Part shown: piece by piece, positions 42,701-50,305 of the stretch
Layout of the letters: every line of letters starts with the position of its first letter
Numbering within the stretch: position 1 is the first letter of the stretch
Position numbers and translations under genes: made by a program
NCBI GenBank assembly: GCA_030407085.1
Contig: CM059586.1
Span: forward strand, 17,688,001-17,752,000
Origin: Trichopria drosophilae
Lineage: Eukaryota; Arthropoda; Insecta; Hymenoptera; Diapriidae
Length of the DNA: 64,000 nucleotides
Direction: 5' to 3'
The notes under the pieces: model-generated
Databases searched by the model: none
What the model was told of the DNA's origin: nothing
The model's input: only the letters and a program-made list of their open reading frames with translations

Positions 42701-45210
42701 CTTCATCATATGACCAAAAAGAGTATTCGCCCTGTTAAGTTTTGCTGTACGCGACCCCACCGGCGACAAAATGAACTACTGAGAGGGGGATATGTGACAC
42801 TAAATCATAATAGGAAAACGGGCTTATTTTGCGAATAGCTTTGCACACAGACATTTTTCGGTTGATATTACTGTTTCATCGTACGTCATTTCAAAGACTA
42901 AAAGTAATTTGGAAATATCAGTTTGCTGAAAAATGACATTTGGAAAAGCTATTCGCAAAATAAGCTCGTTTTCCTATATAAATAGTGTTACATATCCCCC
43001 TCCCAGTAGTTTATTTTTTCGCCAATGGGGTCGCGCGTAGCAGACTTAACAGGGCGAATTGACTACACGGAAAAACTTTTGGGAGCGCTGCTCGCCCAAA
43101 CCGGGCGTGTAGCGCTCCCGCGGCACTTTTAACTTTTCAAATGATGATTAAAAATATTAGAGCGTAAAAATAAATTTTTTTCTGAATAGATAAGGATTCA
43201 TACTATCATTAAGAAAGTTTATGAACTATTTTTAGATCATCAAATCACTTATATGGTTTATAAAGTTCGTTAAACGCGTAAAAACCGGCACTTTTTCCAT
43301 TTTAACGCTTCCGTATAAAAAACAGCAAAATAGCGTAAAATTACACTACAGCTTTTCTGTAGAGCGTGAAATTTCCTACAAAAAAGTCACTTTGCGTGGC
43401 CCTTGTCTAATGTTAATAGTTTAGCCACAAATAACACTGGAACGTCAACTTCCAGTTTGATCGATAACCAATGTAAAATATTCGGAATATTCTGTTTAAA
43501 TTCGTGCTTTCTTTCTGGCCAAACTATTAATGTTACACTATCGCTGCCCCTGACTTTTTTGTAGAAAATTCCACGCTCTACAGAAAAGCTTTAGTGCAAT
43601 TTTAATCTTTTTTGCTCTGTTTTTGATACGGAATCGTTAAAATGGAAAAAGTGCCGGTTTTTACGCTTTTAACGATCTTTATAAACCATATAAGTAATTT
43701 GATAGTCTAAAAATAGCGCATAAACTTTCTTAATGATAGTATGAATCGATATCTATTAAAAAAAAATTATCTTTACACTCTTATATTTTTAATCATCATT
43801 TGAAAAATTAAAAGTGCCGCGGAAGGTTTTTCCGTGTGCCCCGATCATTAGATGCAGTTCTGGAGGTGTGATGATTTCCAAAAACGGTTTGCTTTCATCG
43901 TCAGTAGCATTTAATAGCCGATGAATACAATTGTAGAACTGTTTCGCCACCCCTGCAGAATGCCAAGCCTCGTAGTTTGCCCTTACATTTGCAAAAGTTC
44001 GTAGTTTTTACAAACTTTCATACAAACAAAACACCCTCTATATCGATTTTGATCATGGGTTAAAGCCACAGTTGGCATGTTGCACTTTATCGTGTCAAAC
44101 TTGGTATTTTAGGTTAAAAAGTCAAACACTACATTCAATTGTTTTCAATATTGAAATATATGTAAAGAATAATTTAATAGATATAAGTACTCATTTACAA
44201 ATGAATATTAATTTTAATCGACACAAAATTTTATTAACAAAAAAAATCACTTTTCTCAAAAAGCTTTCGACGAATGATTTTGATTCTACGATTTTCTTAA
44301 TCTAAAAACTTAATACTTTCAAAATTCTCAGGAAAATCTGAAATGTTTTGATTTAATTTTTTTAAGAGCACCATGAATACAAAATATTAACATAAATACC
44401 AACTGCACTCATTATAATAAAGGAGATCTGATTTTCTTTAAATCAGCCATTACGAATTGGCTGCTAACTTCAGATTCATGCAAATATTGGGAGGGATTTA
44501 CTGTATTTCGTGTGAAATATTACATGAGGTTTGTTATAAAATTTTAGAAGTCCATCTCCACGAAGGAAACGCAGGGAGAGATCGCCTATTCCTAGGCCGA
44601 CAAAAATACACATTGGTCATTTGACTCGTAATGTTACGAGGGAGCATGTCATGGAAATCTTTTCGTCGTACGGAATTATAAAAATGGTGGATTTTGCAGT
44701 TGATAAGCTGCATCCGAATCATGGTCGTGGATTCGCATACGTTGAATTTGACACCGCCGATGAAGCTGAAAATGCTATGAAACACATGGACGGAGGTAGA
44801 ATTTGCTCCTTTTTACTAATTAGTAAATAATAAAACATTAAGAAACTAAAATGTAAATTTTGATTACAGGACAAATCGACGGTCAGGAAATCACTGCAGC
44901 ACCGGTTCTGCTACCTAAGCCACGGCCTCCACCGATGCGCCGAATGTCCCCGATGATGAATCGTCGGGCGCCCCCACCCAGATGGGTCGGAGGCGGCGGT
45001 GGAGGTGGAGGCGGCGGAGGCGGAGGTGGCGGCGGTATGGGGAACAGAAATTCGCCGCCCCGATATCGAAGACGTTCTCCACCGATGAATCGACGTCGCA
45101 ACAGTCCTCGGCCGCCACGACGTCGCCAGAGGAGTCGCTCCAGGAGTCCGGTGAACAATCAACGACATCGACGCCGCTACACCAGGTCCAGTTCCAGCAG
45201 TTCTCGATAA
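33782..45210 (+). CDS. RNPS1: RNPS1, exon-junction/ASAP complex RNA-binding protein (5 exons)
   Basis: RNPS1 is a nuclear SR-related protein that joins Acinus and SAP18 in the ASAP complex, binds the exon junction complex and affects splicing and nonsense-mediated decay. Joining 33,782-33,783, 37,417-37,545, 40,758-41,234, 44,548-44,795 and 44,870-45,210 gives 1,197 nt, 398 residues plus TAA, with GT/AG at every junction and frame kept. Order: Ser-rich N-terminus (about 36-95), a long Arg-Asp/Arg-Glu tract (about 115-187), one RRM (about 221-298) with RNP2 IHIGHL and RNP1 RGFAYVEF, then a Pro/Arg/Ser tail. KHMDGGQIDGQEI is nearly identical to the vertebrate protein. The ATG is split AT|G by intron 1. 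Oddities: a 16-Gly run (326-341) in the tail and the repeat-laden introns. Family assignment is firm; exon 1 is inferred from the donor and the frame. Confidence 0.95.
34543..35484. mobile_element. 942-bp palindromic element in RNPS1 intron 1
   Basis: Begins CACAGCCCAACAAAAATTTT and ends AAATTTTGTTGGGCTGTG, with TTA just outside both ends (34,540-34,542 and 35,485-35,487). The arms fold nearly end to end: TTTTGAGATATTGAAGGTCA against TTGACCTTCAATATCTCAAA near the ends, and CAGATCCAATATGTCCGAC against GTCGGACATGTTGGATCC-like sequence near the middle, centre about 35,030. A three-base duplication with CAC...GTG ends resembles CACTA/Chapaev-like elements, but without a transposase that is a guess. 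The 60-80-codon ORFs inside are chance. Confidence 0.85.
36996..37199. mobile_element. 204-bp TTAA-flanked MITE (piggyBac-like ends)
   Basis: TTAA at 36,992-36,995 and 37,200-37,203 brackets CCCATTAACGCCTGAAATG and its inverse CATTTCAGGCGTCAATGGG. The inverted match continues through TTTTTATACTTC. TTAA duplication with a CCC start is typical of piggyBac-type elements. The interior holds GAGGTCGCTCTTCAAGATTC, shared with 18,585-19,340. Confidence 0.88.
37417..37545 (+). CDS. RNPS1: RNPS1 exon 2 (residues 1-44)
   Basis: Acceptor TTTATTTAG|GGCTCG and donor AGTAG|GTAAGA. It supplies the G of the start codon, then ARSRKDSTGKSDSEANDKD and a basic, Ser-rich stretch. It ends in phase 2 (AG), completed by the T of exon 3. 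Confidence 0.9.
37546..40757 (+). other. RNPS1: RNPS1 intron 2
   Basis: About 3.2 kb, AT-rich, with a T-rich tract near 38,830-38,925 (TCTCTTTT and TCCCTTTT words) and the inverted satellite array at 39,990-40,540 near its 3' end. No exon-like sequence is seen inside. Confidence 0.7.
39990..40545. repeat. Head-to-head satellite array, about 120-bp units
   Basis: Two plus-oriented units (TTTTTGGGGTCATTGAC..., AGATTTTGAAAATTCAAAAT, GGCGGATCCAAGATGGCCG, starting about 40,012 and 40,131) meet at about 40,205 three minus-oriented units (CGGCCATCTTGAATGCGCCA, TTCGTAATCAGCGAC, AACCCCCGAGTAC, starting about 40,208, 40,318 and 40,438). Unit length is 110-125 bp. The symmetric arrangement makes a foldback of about 240 bp per arm plus one extra unit. 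Frames such as 39,910-40,583 minus and 39,938-40,304 plus are repeat-encoded shadows. Confidence 0.85.
40758..41234 (+). CDS. RNPS1: RNPS1 exon 3 (residues 44-203), Ser-rich and RD/RE tract
   Basis: Acceptor ATTTCAG|TTCATC and donor TCCAG|GTAACA. About 45 residues are mostly Ser, followed by VSRSKSVDASRRHDPKDKE and roughly 70 residues of alternating Arg with Asp or Glu, coded by impure GATCGC and GAACGT repeats. This tract probably varies in length between individuals. The antisense frames across it are Arg/Ser or Leu repeats and are shadows. Confidence 0.95.
41362..41567. mobile_element. MITE with a poly-C terminus
   Basis: Thirteen C then TTAATATTTGCCTC at the left is mirrored by GGTAAGGCAAATATTAGGGGG at the right. 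The interior (GTGGGCCAAAACTTTCAC, CCTCTCCGTGCGAAG) is GC-richer. The poly-C is probably an expanded CCCCC terminus. A TA follows the right end; the left flank TATACTG is not a clean duplicate. Confidence 0.7.
42730..43054. mobile_element. 325-bp foldback, CCCTGTTAAG ends
   Basis: CCCTGTTAAGTTTTGCTGTA and its counterpart AGCAGACTTAACAGGG are inverse. The match runs about 140 bp per arm through GCGACCCCA, AACTACTG.GAGGGGGATA and CGAGCTTATTTTGCGAATAG. Flanks are TATTCG on the left and CGAATT on the right, so the TIR may extend five bases further out. It splits the host protein at a point just before NTLFGHMMKE. Confidence 0.85.
43065..43837. mobile_element. 773-bp palindromic element, ACACGGAAAAAC ends
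   Basis: ACACGGAAAAACTTTTGGGA and GAAGGTTTTTCCGTGT are inverse ends. The arms match through AGTGCCGC, ATTTGAAAA...ATCATCATTT, GAAAGTTTATG and AAAAACCGGCACTTTTTCCA to a centre near 43,450. Only the left arm carries an extra hairpin GGGAGCGCT...AGCGCTCCC (43,081-43,119). Confidence 0.85.
44548..44795 (+). CDS. RNPS1: RNPS1 exon 4 (residues 203-286), most of the RRM
   Basis: Acceptor AAATTTTAG|AAGTCC and donor GACGGAG|GTAGAA. It begins with RSPSPRRKRRERSPIPRP and covers RNP2 (IHIGHL, 223-228), the first helix (EHVMEIFSSYG) and RNP1 (RGFAYVEF, 263-270). The two aromatic positions of RNP1 (F265, Y267) are present. RNP2 carries His where canonical RNA-binding RRMs often have Phe/Tyr, as is usual in RNPS1. 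Confidence 0.97.
44870..45210 (+). CDS. RNPS1: RNPS1 exon 5 (residues 286-398), C-terminal tail
   Basis: The 74-bp intron 4 ends TTGATTACAG. QIDGQEITAAPVLLPKPRPP finishes the RRM and enters the Pro/Met/Arg tail (RRMSPMMNRRAPPPRW). A run of 16 Gly coded by GGN (about 44,992-45,036) follows, then SR/RS and RRR repeats and a terminal SSSSSSR before TAA at 45,208-45,210. Confidence 0.96.
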
Positions 45211-45720
45211 TTGCCGCGTCTGTTTCATGTTTCTAACTTTCACAGAAGACTCTAGCTCGTTCCATCGATGCCTTCGGACGGGGAAATCTGTTTGACGGGA
45301 GTAGAAGGAACGCCGTCGCCCCGAGGACGACCCTGGTCCCACGGAGGAACAGGTCGCGACGACCGACGTGCTCCACTAGGAACCAGCGGCTAGTTTATTA
45401 TACAATAAGGAAACAAAAAAAAAAAGAACATAACCAATTTCGGAACTGAAACGAGAATTTATTTTTTGGGACTGTCGGAAACAATCTTTCCCTAGGACTG
45501 TTTAGTCGTAATGCTCGCGAAAGTTTCCAGATCAATGTATTAATGTGCGAATTTTGCGTTCTAACCGTGAGGGTGTCGCATACCGGAAGAAGGAAGACGA
45601 AAGTGAGTAAAGTACGAAAGCAACGATTGGTGAATCGACTCTTATGAAGGGACGTTTGATCGCGATCGTTTCCGAAGGACACGAGCAGTAATAAATAAAA
45701 CTTAATCAAATTCGCCACTT
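45211..45720 (+). other. RNPS1: RNPS1 3' UTR (probable)
   Basis: Unique, moderately GC-rich sequence follows the stop. Two overlapping AATAAA signals lie at 45,690-45,695 and 45,694-45,699, giving a UTR of roughly 500 nt. The minus-strand frame 45,398-45,718 has no known domain. Confidence 0.55.
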
Positions 45721-46989
45721 TTTAATGTAACAGTATTTTACATTTCTCGCGTAACGAAAATGTATGGATGAACATTTATTTCGATGAAAATAGAACAAAT
45801 CTTTATAATCGAGGATAGGAGCGATTATAAGAAAATCAGATTTTGACTTTACTCACGCTCTGAAAAGTGTCCGGTGCGTTATATAATGTAATATGATAAG
45901 CGATTTAGGGCGAGTAACAAAAGAAGCGTGTAAAGAGCGTGGTCAATCAGACGTCTTCGCGTACGCTGGTTTTTTTTTATATGTTTCCGCGTGAACACCT
46001 TCAAATCGCGACTGGATATGTAATGAAGACATTGTAATTTCTAAGACTAGGTTTTATAAGTTTGTTAAAAACCATGATCCAATTGGATTACGAAGAGGAA
46101 CGATGACGGGCTTCGTTTCGATTTAAAGTTATTGTATTTGCGCATTATATGACATACCGTGTACGAAACTCAATAACAGTTATGGATGTTGAATTTGTAA
46201 TTAATATATTGATTGTATGAAAACAACTGCGAAGGTAATGTTTACTTATTTGAATTTACATAAAAATATTCCTAATGTAGAAGAAATGAAGACTTCAAAG
46301 GTTCCTATTAAATATGTAAAGACTATCATTCTGCACCTTTTTTTTAATTAGTACAGGTATACACAGGGAGCTTCAAGCATTTCTTGGTTAAACTAAAATG
46401 AAAACTGCTATCAGGTATCATTCAAGATCACAAAATCTTAATTGATCCTGTTTTCAAAAAAATGTAATATTACAATTTCGAAAAATGAAAAATGTAGGAA
46501 TATTGTCGAGGCGTAAAATTCCATTTTACGACCTTGATACGAAAATTACTATTATTGAAGTTGTCATTAACTTTTCAATAAGGTTCTGCACACTCATCCT
46601 TAGACGTTCAGTAAGAAAGATGAAAAAACATTAGTAAAATCTTAAGCATTCGGATTTGGATGACATAAGACCAAAAGAGTAGCCGTACGAAGTGTCATCT
46701 TTAAACTTAGACGAGTTGGCAACGCGCTGGGTAGAGACTGGCAAGGCTATCGGAAAATTGCCGGAAGATTGGTAATTGGATCGAGTTAGAACAATAATAG
46801 CGGTGAAGATCACGGTTTCTTTGGACCGTTGCAAAAAGTTCACACGTAGAAGTTAGACGTAACTCCCAGTTTTCCACCGACAAGTCTGCCCATAGGTCAT
46901 CATAAGAGGAAGAGGCCAGCACGAGCTTCAGTTGGCTGAACCAGTTAACAGTCCTAATCAAACCCATCCTTGCTAGACTAGACTTTGGC
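45721..46989. other. Intergenic DNA, tail of the non-LTR element uncertain
   Basis: 45,721-46,620 shows no gene. 46,631-46,967 is a less AT-rich stretch open on the minus strand (70-86 codons) directly downstream of the RT YADD block. It should hold the end of the RT, but I cannot align it to RT thumb sequence, so it may be other inserted DNA. Confidence 0.35.
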
Positions 46990-47068
46990 TTTTAGGTCAG
47001 CAGGAGAGTAGGCAAAAATCGACAAATCGTCAGCATATAGGAGCATCATCAGGTCGTAGGTTAACGTA

Positions 47069-47696
47069 TTCGTTATGTTAAGTGTCATGGTGGCGCCGTC
47101 TGGTGGTCACAGTTCGAAACTTTGAGTACCCCTCGAGACAAGGTTTAAACTGAGATAAAAGAGATTTGAAAGGAAGATGAATTCCTTAATTAATTTAAGC
47201 GAATTAATAGAATACGTCGGAAGTGAATCTCGCAAATACGTGGAAGGAGAGAACGTAATGCGAGCTAATCATCTCATCTTCGTAGGGATAACCTCAGAAA
47301 CGACAGAAGAAATAAAAATTATGGCAAAAGCAGTGATCTAAATGGAACACCGCAGGAAGTTACGCTTATATACAAAATAAATAATGTCAGTAAAATTGAT
47401 TGCAAATGTTCGTGCAAAGCAGGGCAATCTGGACGATGCAAGCATTGTGTCGCATTGCTTATTCATTTGACAAGATAATATTTACATAGTGTTCATATTG
47501 TAAACATTGTGATCATTGAATTCCAATATTGCATTTAAAGTTACAAAGTATTTCACATATATTTTTTATTTAATTTCAGATGTGAAAGAAAAATTTCACG
47601 TTTGACATTTAGCAGTTTGAATAAGGCTTCGAGGGGTACTCAAAGTTTCGAACTTTGGCCACCAGACGGCGCTACCATGACACCTAACATAGCGAA
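47069..47696 (+). mobile_element. 628-bp TA-flanked element carrying a SWIM zinc-finger fragment
   Basis: 70-bp TIRs: TTCGTTATGTTAAGTGTCAT and TGGCGCCGTCTGGTGGTCAC at the left are mirrored by GCCACCAGACGGCGCTACCA and TGACACCTAACATAGCGAA at the right, bounded by TA at 47,067-47,068 and 47,697-47,698. The outer 14 bases and the CGAAACTTTGAGTACCCCTC block match closely. It interrupts the non-LTR RT between motifs B and C. The interior carries the coding fragment listed next. TA duplication suggests a Tc1/mariner-type transposition, but no DDE transposase is present. Confidence 0.85.
47177..47478 (+). pseudogene. SWIM-type zinc-finger protein fragment (frameshifted)
   Basis: From ATG at 47,177 the frame reads MNSLINLSELIEYVGSESRK and, further on, NVMRANHLIFVGITSETTEE, then hits a stop near 47,338. 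From about 47,336 the next frame reads SDLNGTPQEVTLIYKINNVS, then CSCKAGQSGRCKHCVALL and TAA at 47,476. CSC...CKH is the CxCx(n)CxH SWIM zinc-binding signature, and the preceding GTPQEV...I strand pattern is typical of the SWIM proteins found beside YqaJ-type nuclease domains in animals. The YqaJ part is absent. About 100 residues in total, with one frameshift, so not functional as it stands. Whether it was captured or is the element's own relic is unknown. Confidence 0.7.
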
Positions 47697-48179
47697 TAGT
47701 CGACACCTCTAAGGCCGTTTTCACGAAAGAAGGCAATTATATCTGAAATATAGAGGTTAAAAAGTAACGGGTTCAAAATTTCTCCCTGAAGGACTCCCTC
47801 GGTCACCCCGACAAGCTCTGTAGCTCCGGTGGAACAGACGACAGATGACTTTGCACAGTCGTAGAAAGCTTTTAGCAGCCTAACTATCTTTGCACTTATA
47901 CCAATGTTGCACAGTTTATGCCATAGTTTATCGTGTGGGATAGAGTCGAACGTCCTGCGGAAGTCCACGAAGAGTACATAACACTTTGATCCTTTTATCC
48001 TAAGCAATATCTGGACTGCTGCATTAAGTGTGAAGATGTTATCTTCCGCAGAGCGTCCTCTTCTGAAGCCAGCATGCTCTTCTGGGAGTATGTTACGATG
48101 TTGGAGCCAACTCTCCAATCTTGCCGCAAAAATCCGCATAAATAATTTTGTAAGCGCATTAGTAATCGCAATCGCTCTA

Positions 48180-48403
48180 CCCTGGTGAAAATTTCAGTAA
48201 AATCATATGATAAATCACATGAAATTTTTATAATTTCTTTAATATCTTAGAGGAATGCAGACGATTGTAATTAATTTTCTCATATTATTATTATTATTTC
48301 TTATAATTACATGAGAAATCACATGAAAAGTTTCCCGGATCGTCCGATATTTTAAAAATCTCATATGATTTATCATATGATATTACGAACATTTTCAGTA
48401 GGG
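48180..48403. mobile_element. 224-bp TA-flanked MITE within the RT
   Basis: CCCTGGTGAAAATTTCAGTA and TACGAACATTTTCAGTAGGG are inverse ends, bounded by TA at 48,178-48,179 and 48,404-48,405. ATCATATGATAAATCA is mirrored within the arms. Removing it and one TA restores the conserved RT frame across the junction, which confirms both ends. Confidence 0.92.
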
Positions 48404-49289
48404 TATAGTTCACAGGGTCTGAACGGTCTCCTTTTTTGAAGAGCATGAAGAGACTTGCTTGCATCCATCCCTCAGGTGGCAGTTCATTACACAAGATCGA
48501 ATTAAACAGCTCGAGAGTGAAGGAAAACCAATTTCCCGAGAGCACTTTTAACACTTCCGCAGGGATGCCATCCGGGCCCACTGCTTTACTCGATTTTACT
48601 CTCTTTATGCTGTCCAATAACTCCTGTGGCAAGATTGGTGCGTCTAAAAAGGCATCAAAAGTCCCGTAAAAAGTATAAGCATTCGAAGGTCTCGCCGGGT
48701 AAAGAGACGCCAAGTACCCACTCCACGCCTCGAGAGACACAAACAAACTGAATAATGGAGCCCGCCTGTGTCTCCGAACAGTGGACCAGAAGCCCTTCGC
48801 GTCCCTCACCTCTGCGAAAGAGTCCGCCACCTCCGAAATGTACCTTTTTTTTGCTATGGATGTTACTAGCTTAAAATTTTGTTTGGCCCAAAGATATGCA
48901 ACTTCGTACGGACGAGCGTAATTGTGAGAACGCAGTGAAAATAGTGCTCTATTCAGATGCTTCCGAGCATCCTTACAGGTCGCAGCGTACCACCGAGCTG
49001 GGGAATAGTTAGGTCTGCGATTGCCCCTTTTAACGCTAGCCGACTGAACTAGACCCTCGTGATCAATAAGCTTTAATAAATATGTACAAAATTTTGAGAA
49101 ATAAGGGTCTCGCGTTACTTCATCAATTAACAAATCAAAGGGGTTCAAGTCTCGCATATGATTTATAAGTTTAATCGCGCCATCTGCCGACCAAGTTGTT
49201 TTACGGCGCCCTACTGGATTGCACGGGGTGAAAGAATAACCCGAAGAATTTGACCATGATAAGGCTAGTTCAATAGTAGCCGGGAGATG

Positions 49290-49956
49290 ATCTGAGCCTC
49301 CGTTTTCTGGGCCAATGAAAAAATCTTTAACAAAATGCAAGTAGTTTGCAGAGACCCAGACCATATCCACTATGCTACAAAATTATTTGCAAACATAAAT
49401 TCATATAAACTTTTACCCTAACAATTATGTCTTAGATCACATGATCGCCTAACCGAGTTAAGTTGGGTATTGACAAAGAGATGTTCGCAGTCGCTTTCGA
49501 GATTTAAGGTTCCCGGCCATGAATTGAAGTCACCCCCAAAACAATTATACTGTCTGGAAATTTAACAGAAAGTGAATCTAGTATTCATTGCAAGTTTTGT
49601 AGCTGGAAAAATAGGTTAGTAGTAGGCGAAATATAAAGCGAACCTTGAATCATAGAAATCGGGAGAGTTTTGACAAGTATAAATATCCATTGGGGGGAGA
49701 CCTCAATCACTTCGGGGGACCCAGCCGACGGTAGACGTGTTAGTATTGAAGCTGCAACGATGAAAGTTGACATATCATCATGTTGAGTTGTCTTAGGAAT
49801 AGAAGTGATCCAAGTCTCTGAAAAATTCATGATGGTGTTTTCGGAGGCTGTATTCACCACGGACAAGCTATGCGGGCCATGGATATTCCAAAAAGAGATA
49901 ATAATGGAAGGCTCGTTCAATCTGGGTACCTCTTTAGGCCTTGTACTAAAAGGCAA
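49290..49956 (-). pseudogene. APE-type endonuclease domain of the non-LTR element
   Basis: Minus-strand pieces show SFWNIHG (first active-site block), NFSETWIT (the Glu of the second), GSLYISPT, then in another frame IIVLGGDFNSWPG (Asp-Asn block) and, after a stop, NGGSDHLPATIE (Ser-Asp-His block). All five conserved blocks can be seen in the correct order, but stops near 49,430 and between blocks make it non-functional. Confidence 0.8.
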
Positions 49957-50050
49957 ATAGTTACGCCCAGATGATGAAGAAGGTCCAAGTCGATGGTTAA
50001 TGGTTTGAGGAGATGCTTTGGCACCCTGAAGCTGGAAAAAGGGCCAGACC

Positions 50051-50266
50051 TTAATAGTTTTTTGAACACTCCATAGGTGTATATCTGGCAGTAGTATTTG
50101 GAGACAAAAAGAGAGGTTCTGGTGTTCCCACTCTTACAAATTGGTCATCGGCCTCCGACCAAGTGAACCATTCACCCTCCACCTGCACCCTTTGGAACCT
50201 TCCAAAAACTTTTTTGTTTTCCCCTTTAGCTCGACGTACCAATTCTCTCGCATGATATTCAATTTT

Positions 50267-50305
<39 letters not shown>

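Larger units (their letters stand above)
42157..43990 (-). pseudogene. Broken gene for an unrecognised repeat-encoded protein
   Basis: Read on the minus strand, 43,990-43,840 gives ANYEAWHSAGVAKQFYNCIH and, about 22 residues further on, ITPPELHLMIG. 42,769-42,533 gives RANTLFGHMMKECESESLSW and, further on, GSPAFKGNSCKKLLDNIDIL. 42,369-42,157 gives MGLGFFSEQAIESVHLNFKS then YAQKLLRAVCQYS. I believe this protein is repeated in several arthropod and other animal genomes, but I cannot name a family or motif of catalysis. The first and second pieces would be adjacent without the two foldbacks. The last about 20 residues of the third piece are Arg-rich and may be read-through. It is flanked by 220-bp TIRs, so it is likely the transposon's own protein. 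Confidence 0.6.
41633..44374 (-). mobile_element. 2.7-kb long-TIR transposon with unrecognised protein, in RNPS1 intron 3
   Basis: Left arm 41,633-41,857 and right arm 44,155-44,374 are inverse over about 220 bp (ATGGTGC, AAAAAAATTAAA, CTTCAGATTTTCCTG, TTAAGAAAATCGTAGAATCA, AAAGCTTTTTGAGAAAAGTG, AATATTAATTTT). Between them, on the minus strand, lie the three coding pieces listed below. Two foldbacks (42,730-43,054 and 43,065-43,837) interrupt the coding part. Long TIRs plus one internal gene point to an autonomous-type DNA transposon that is now dead. Target duplication not resolved. Confidence 0.7.
41235..44547 (+). other. RNPS1: RNPS1 intron 3
   Basis: About 3.3 kb and mostly transposon: a MITE at 41,362-41,567, then a 2.7-kb long-TIR element at 41,633-44,374. 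Near the 3' end, 44,475-44,505 reads GCAAATATTGGGAGGGATTT ACTGTA, the inverse type of terminus to the MITE at 41,362, as a lone end. Splicing must therefore skip nested hairpins. Confidence 0.75.
46990..48720 (-). pseudogene. Reverse transcriptase of the non-LTR element, split by two insertions
   Basis: Palm blocks seen on the minus strand: PDGIPAEVLKVL (about 48,560), LFKKGDRSDPVNY (48,410-48,450), motif A FVDFRRTFDSIPHDKLW (about 47,935-47,985), motif B GVLQGEILNPLLFN (about 47,760-47,800) and motif C LLYADDLSIF (about 47,010-47,040). The catalytic Asp residues are present. Insertion 48,180-48,403 falls exactly after the codons for VNY; insertion 47,069-47,696 falls between motifs B and C. 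A two-base deletion also lies next to the second site. Confidence 0.88.

Noticed and set aside
44534..45342. Antisense and alternative-frame ORFs over RNPS1 exons 4-5, including a poly-Pro protein
   Set aside because: Shadows of the Gly run and Arg/Pro tail. The plus-strand frame matches RNPS1 throughout.
46631..46967. RT thumb or RNase H continuation of the non-LTR element
   Set aside because: The 70-86-codon frames do not align with any RT or RNase H block. LASLYPAR, which also occurs in the RT N-terminal part, is too short to prove a duplication.
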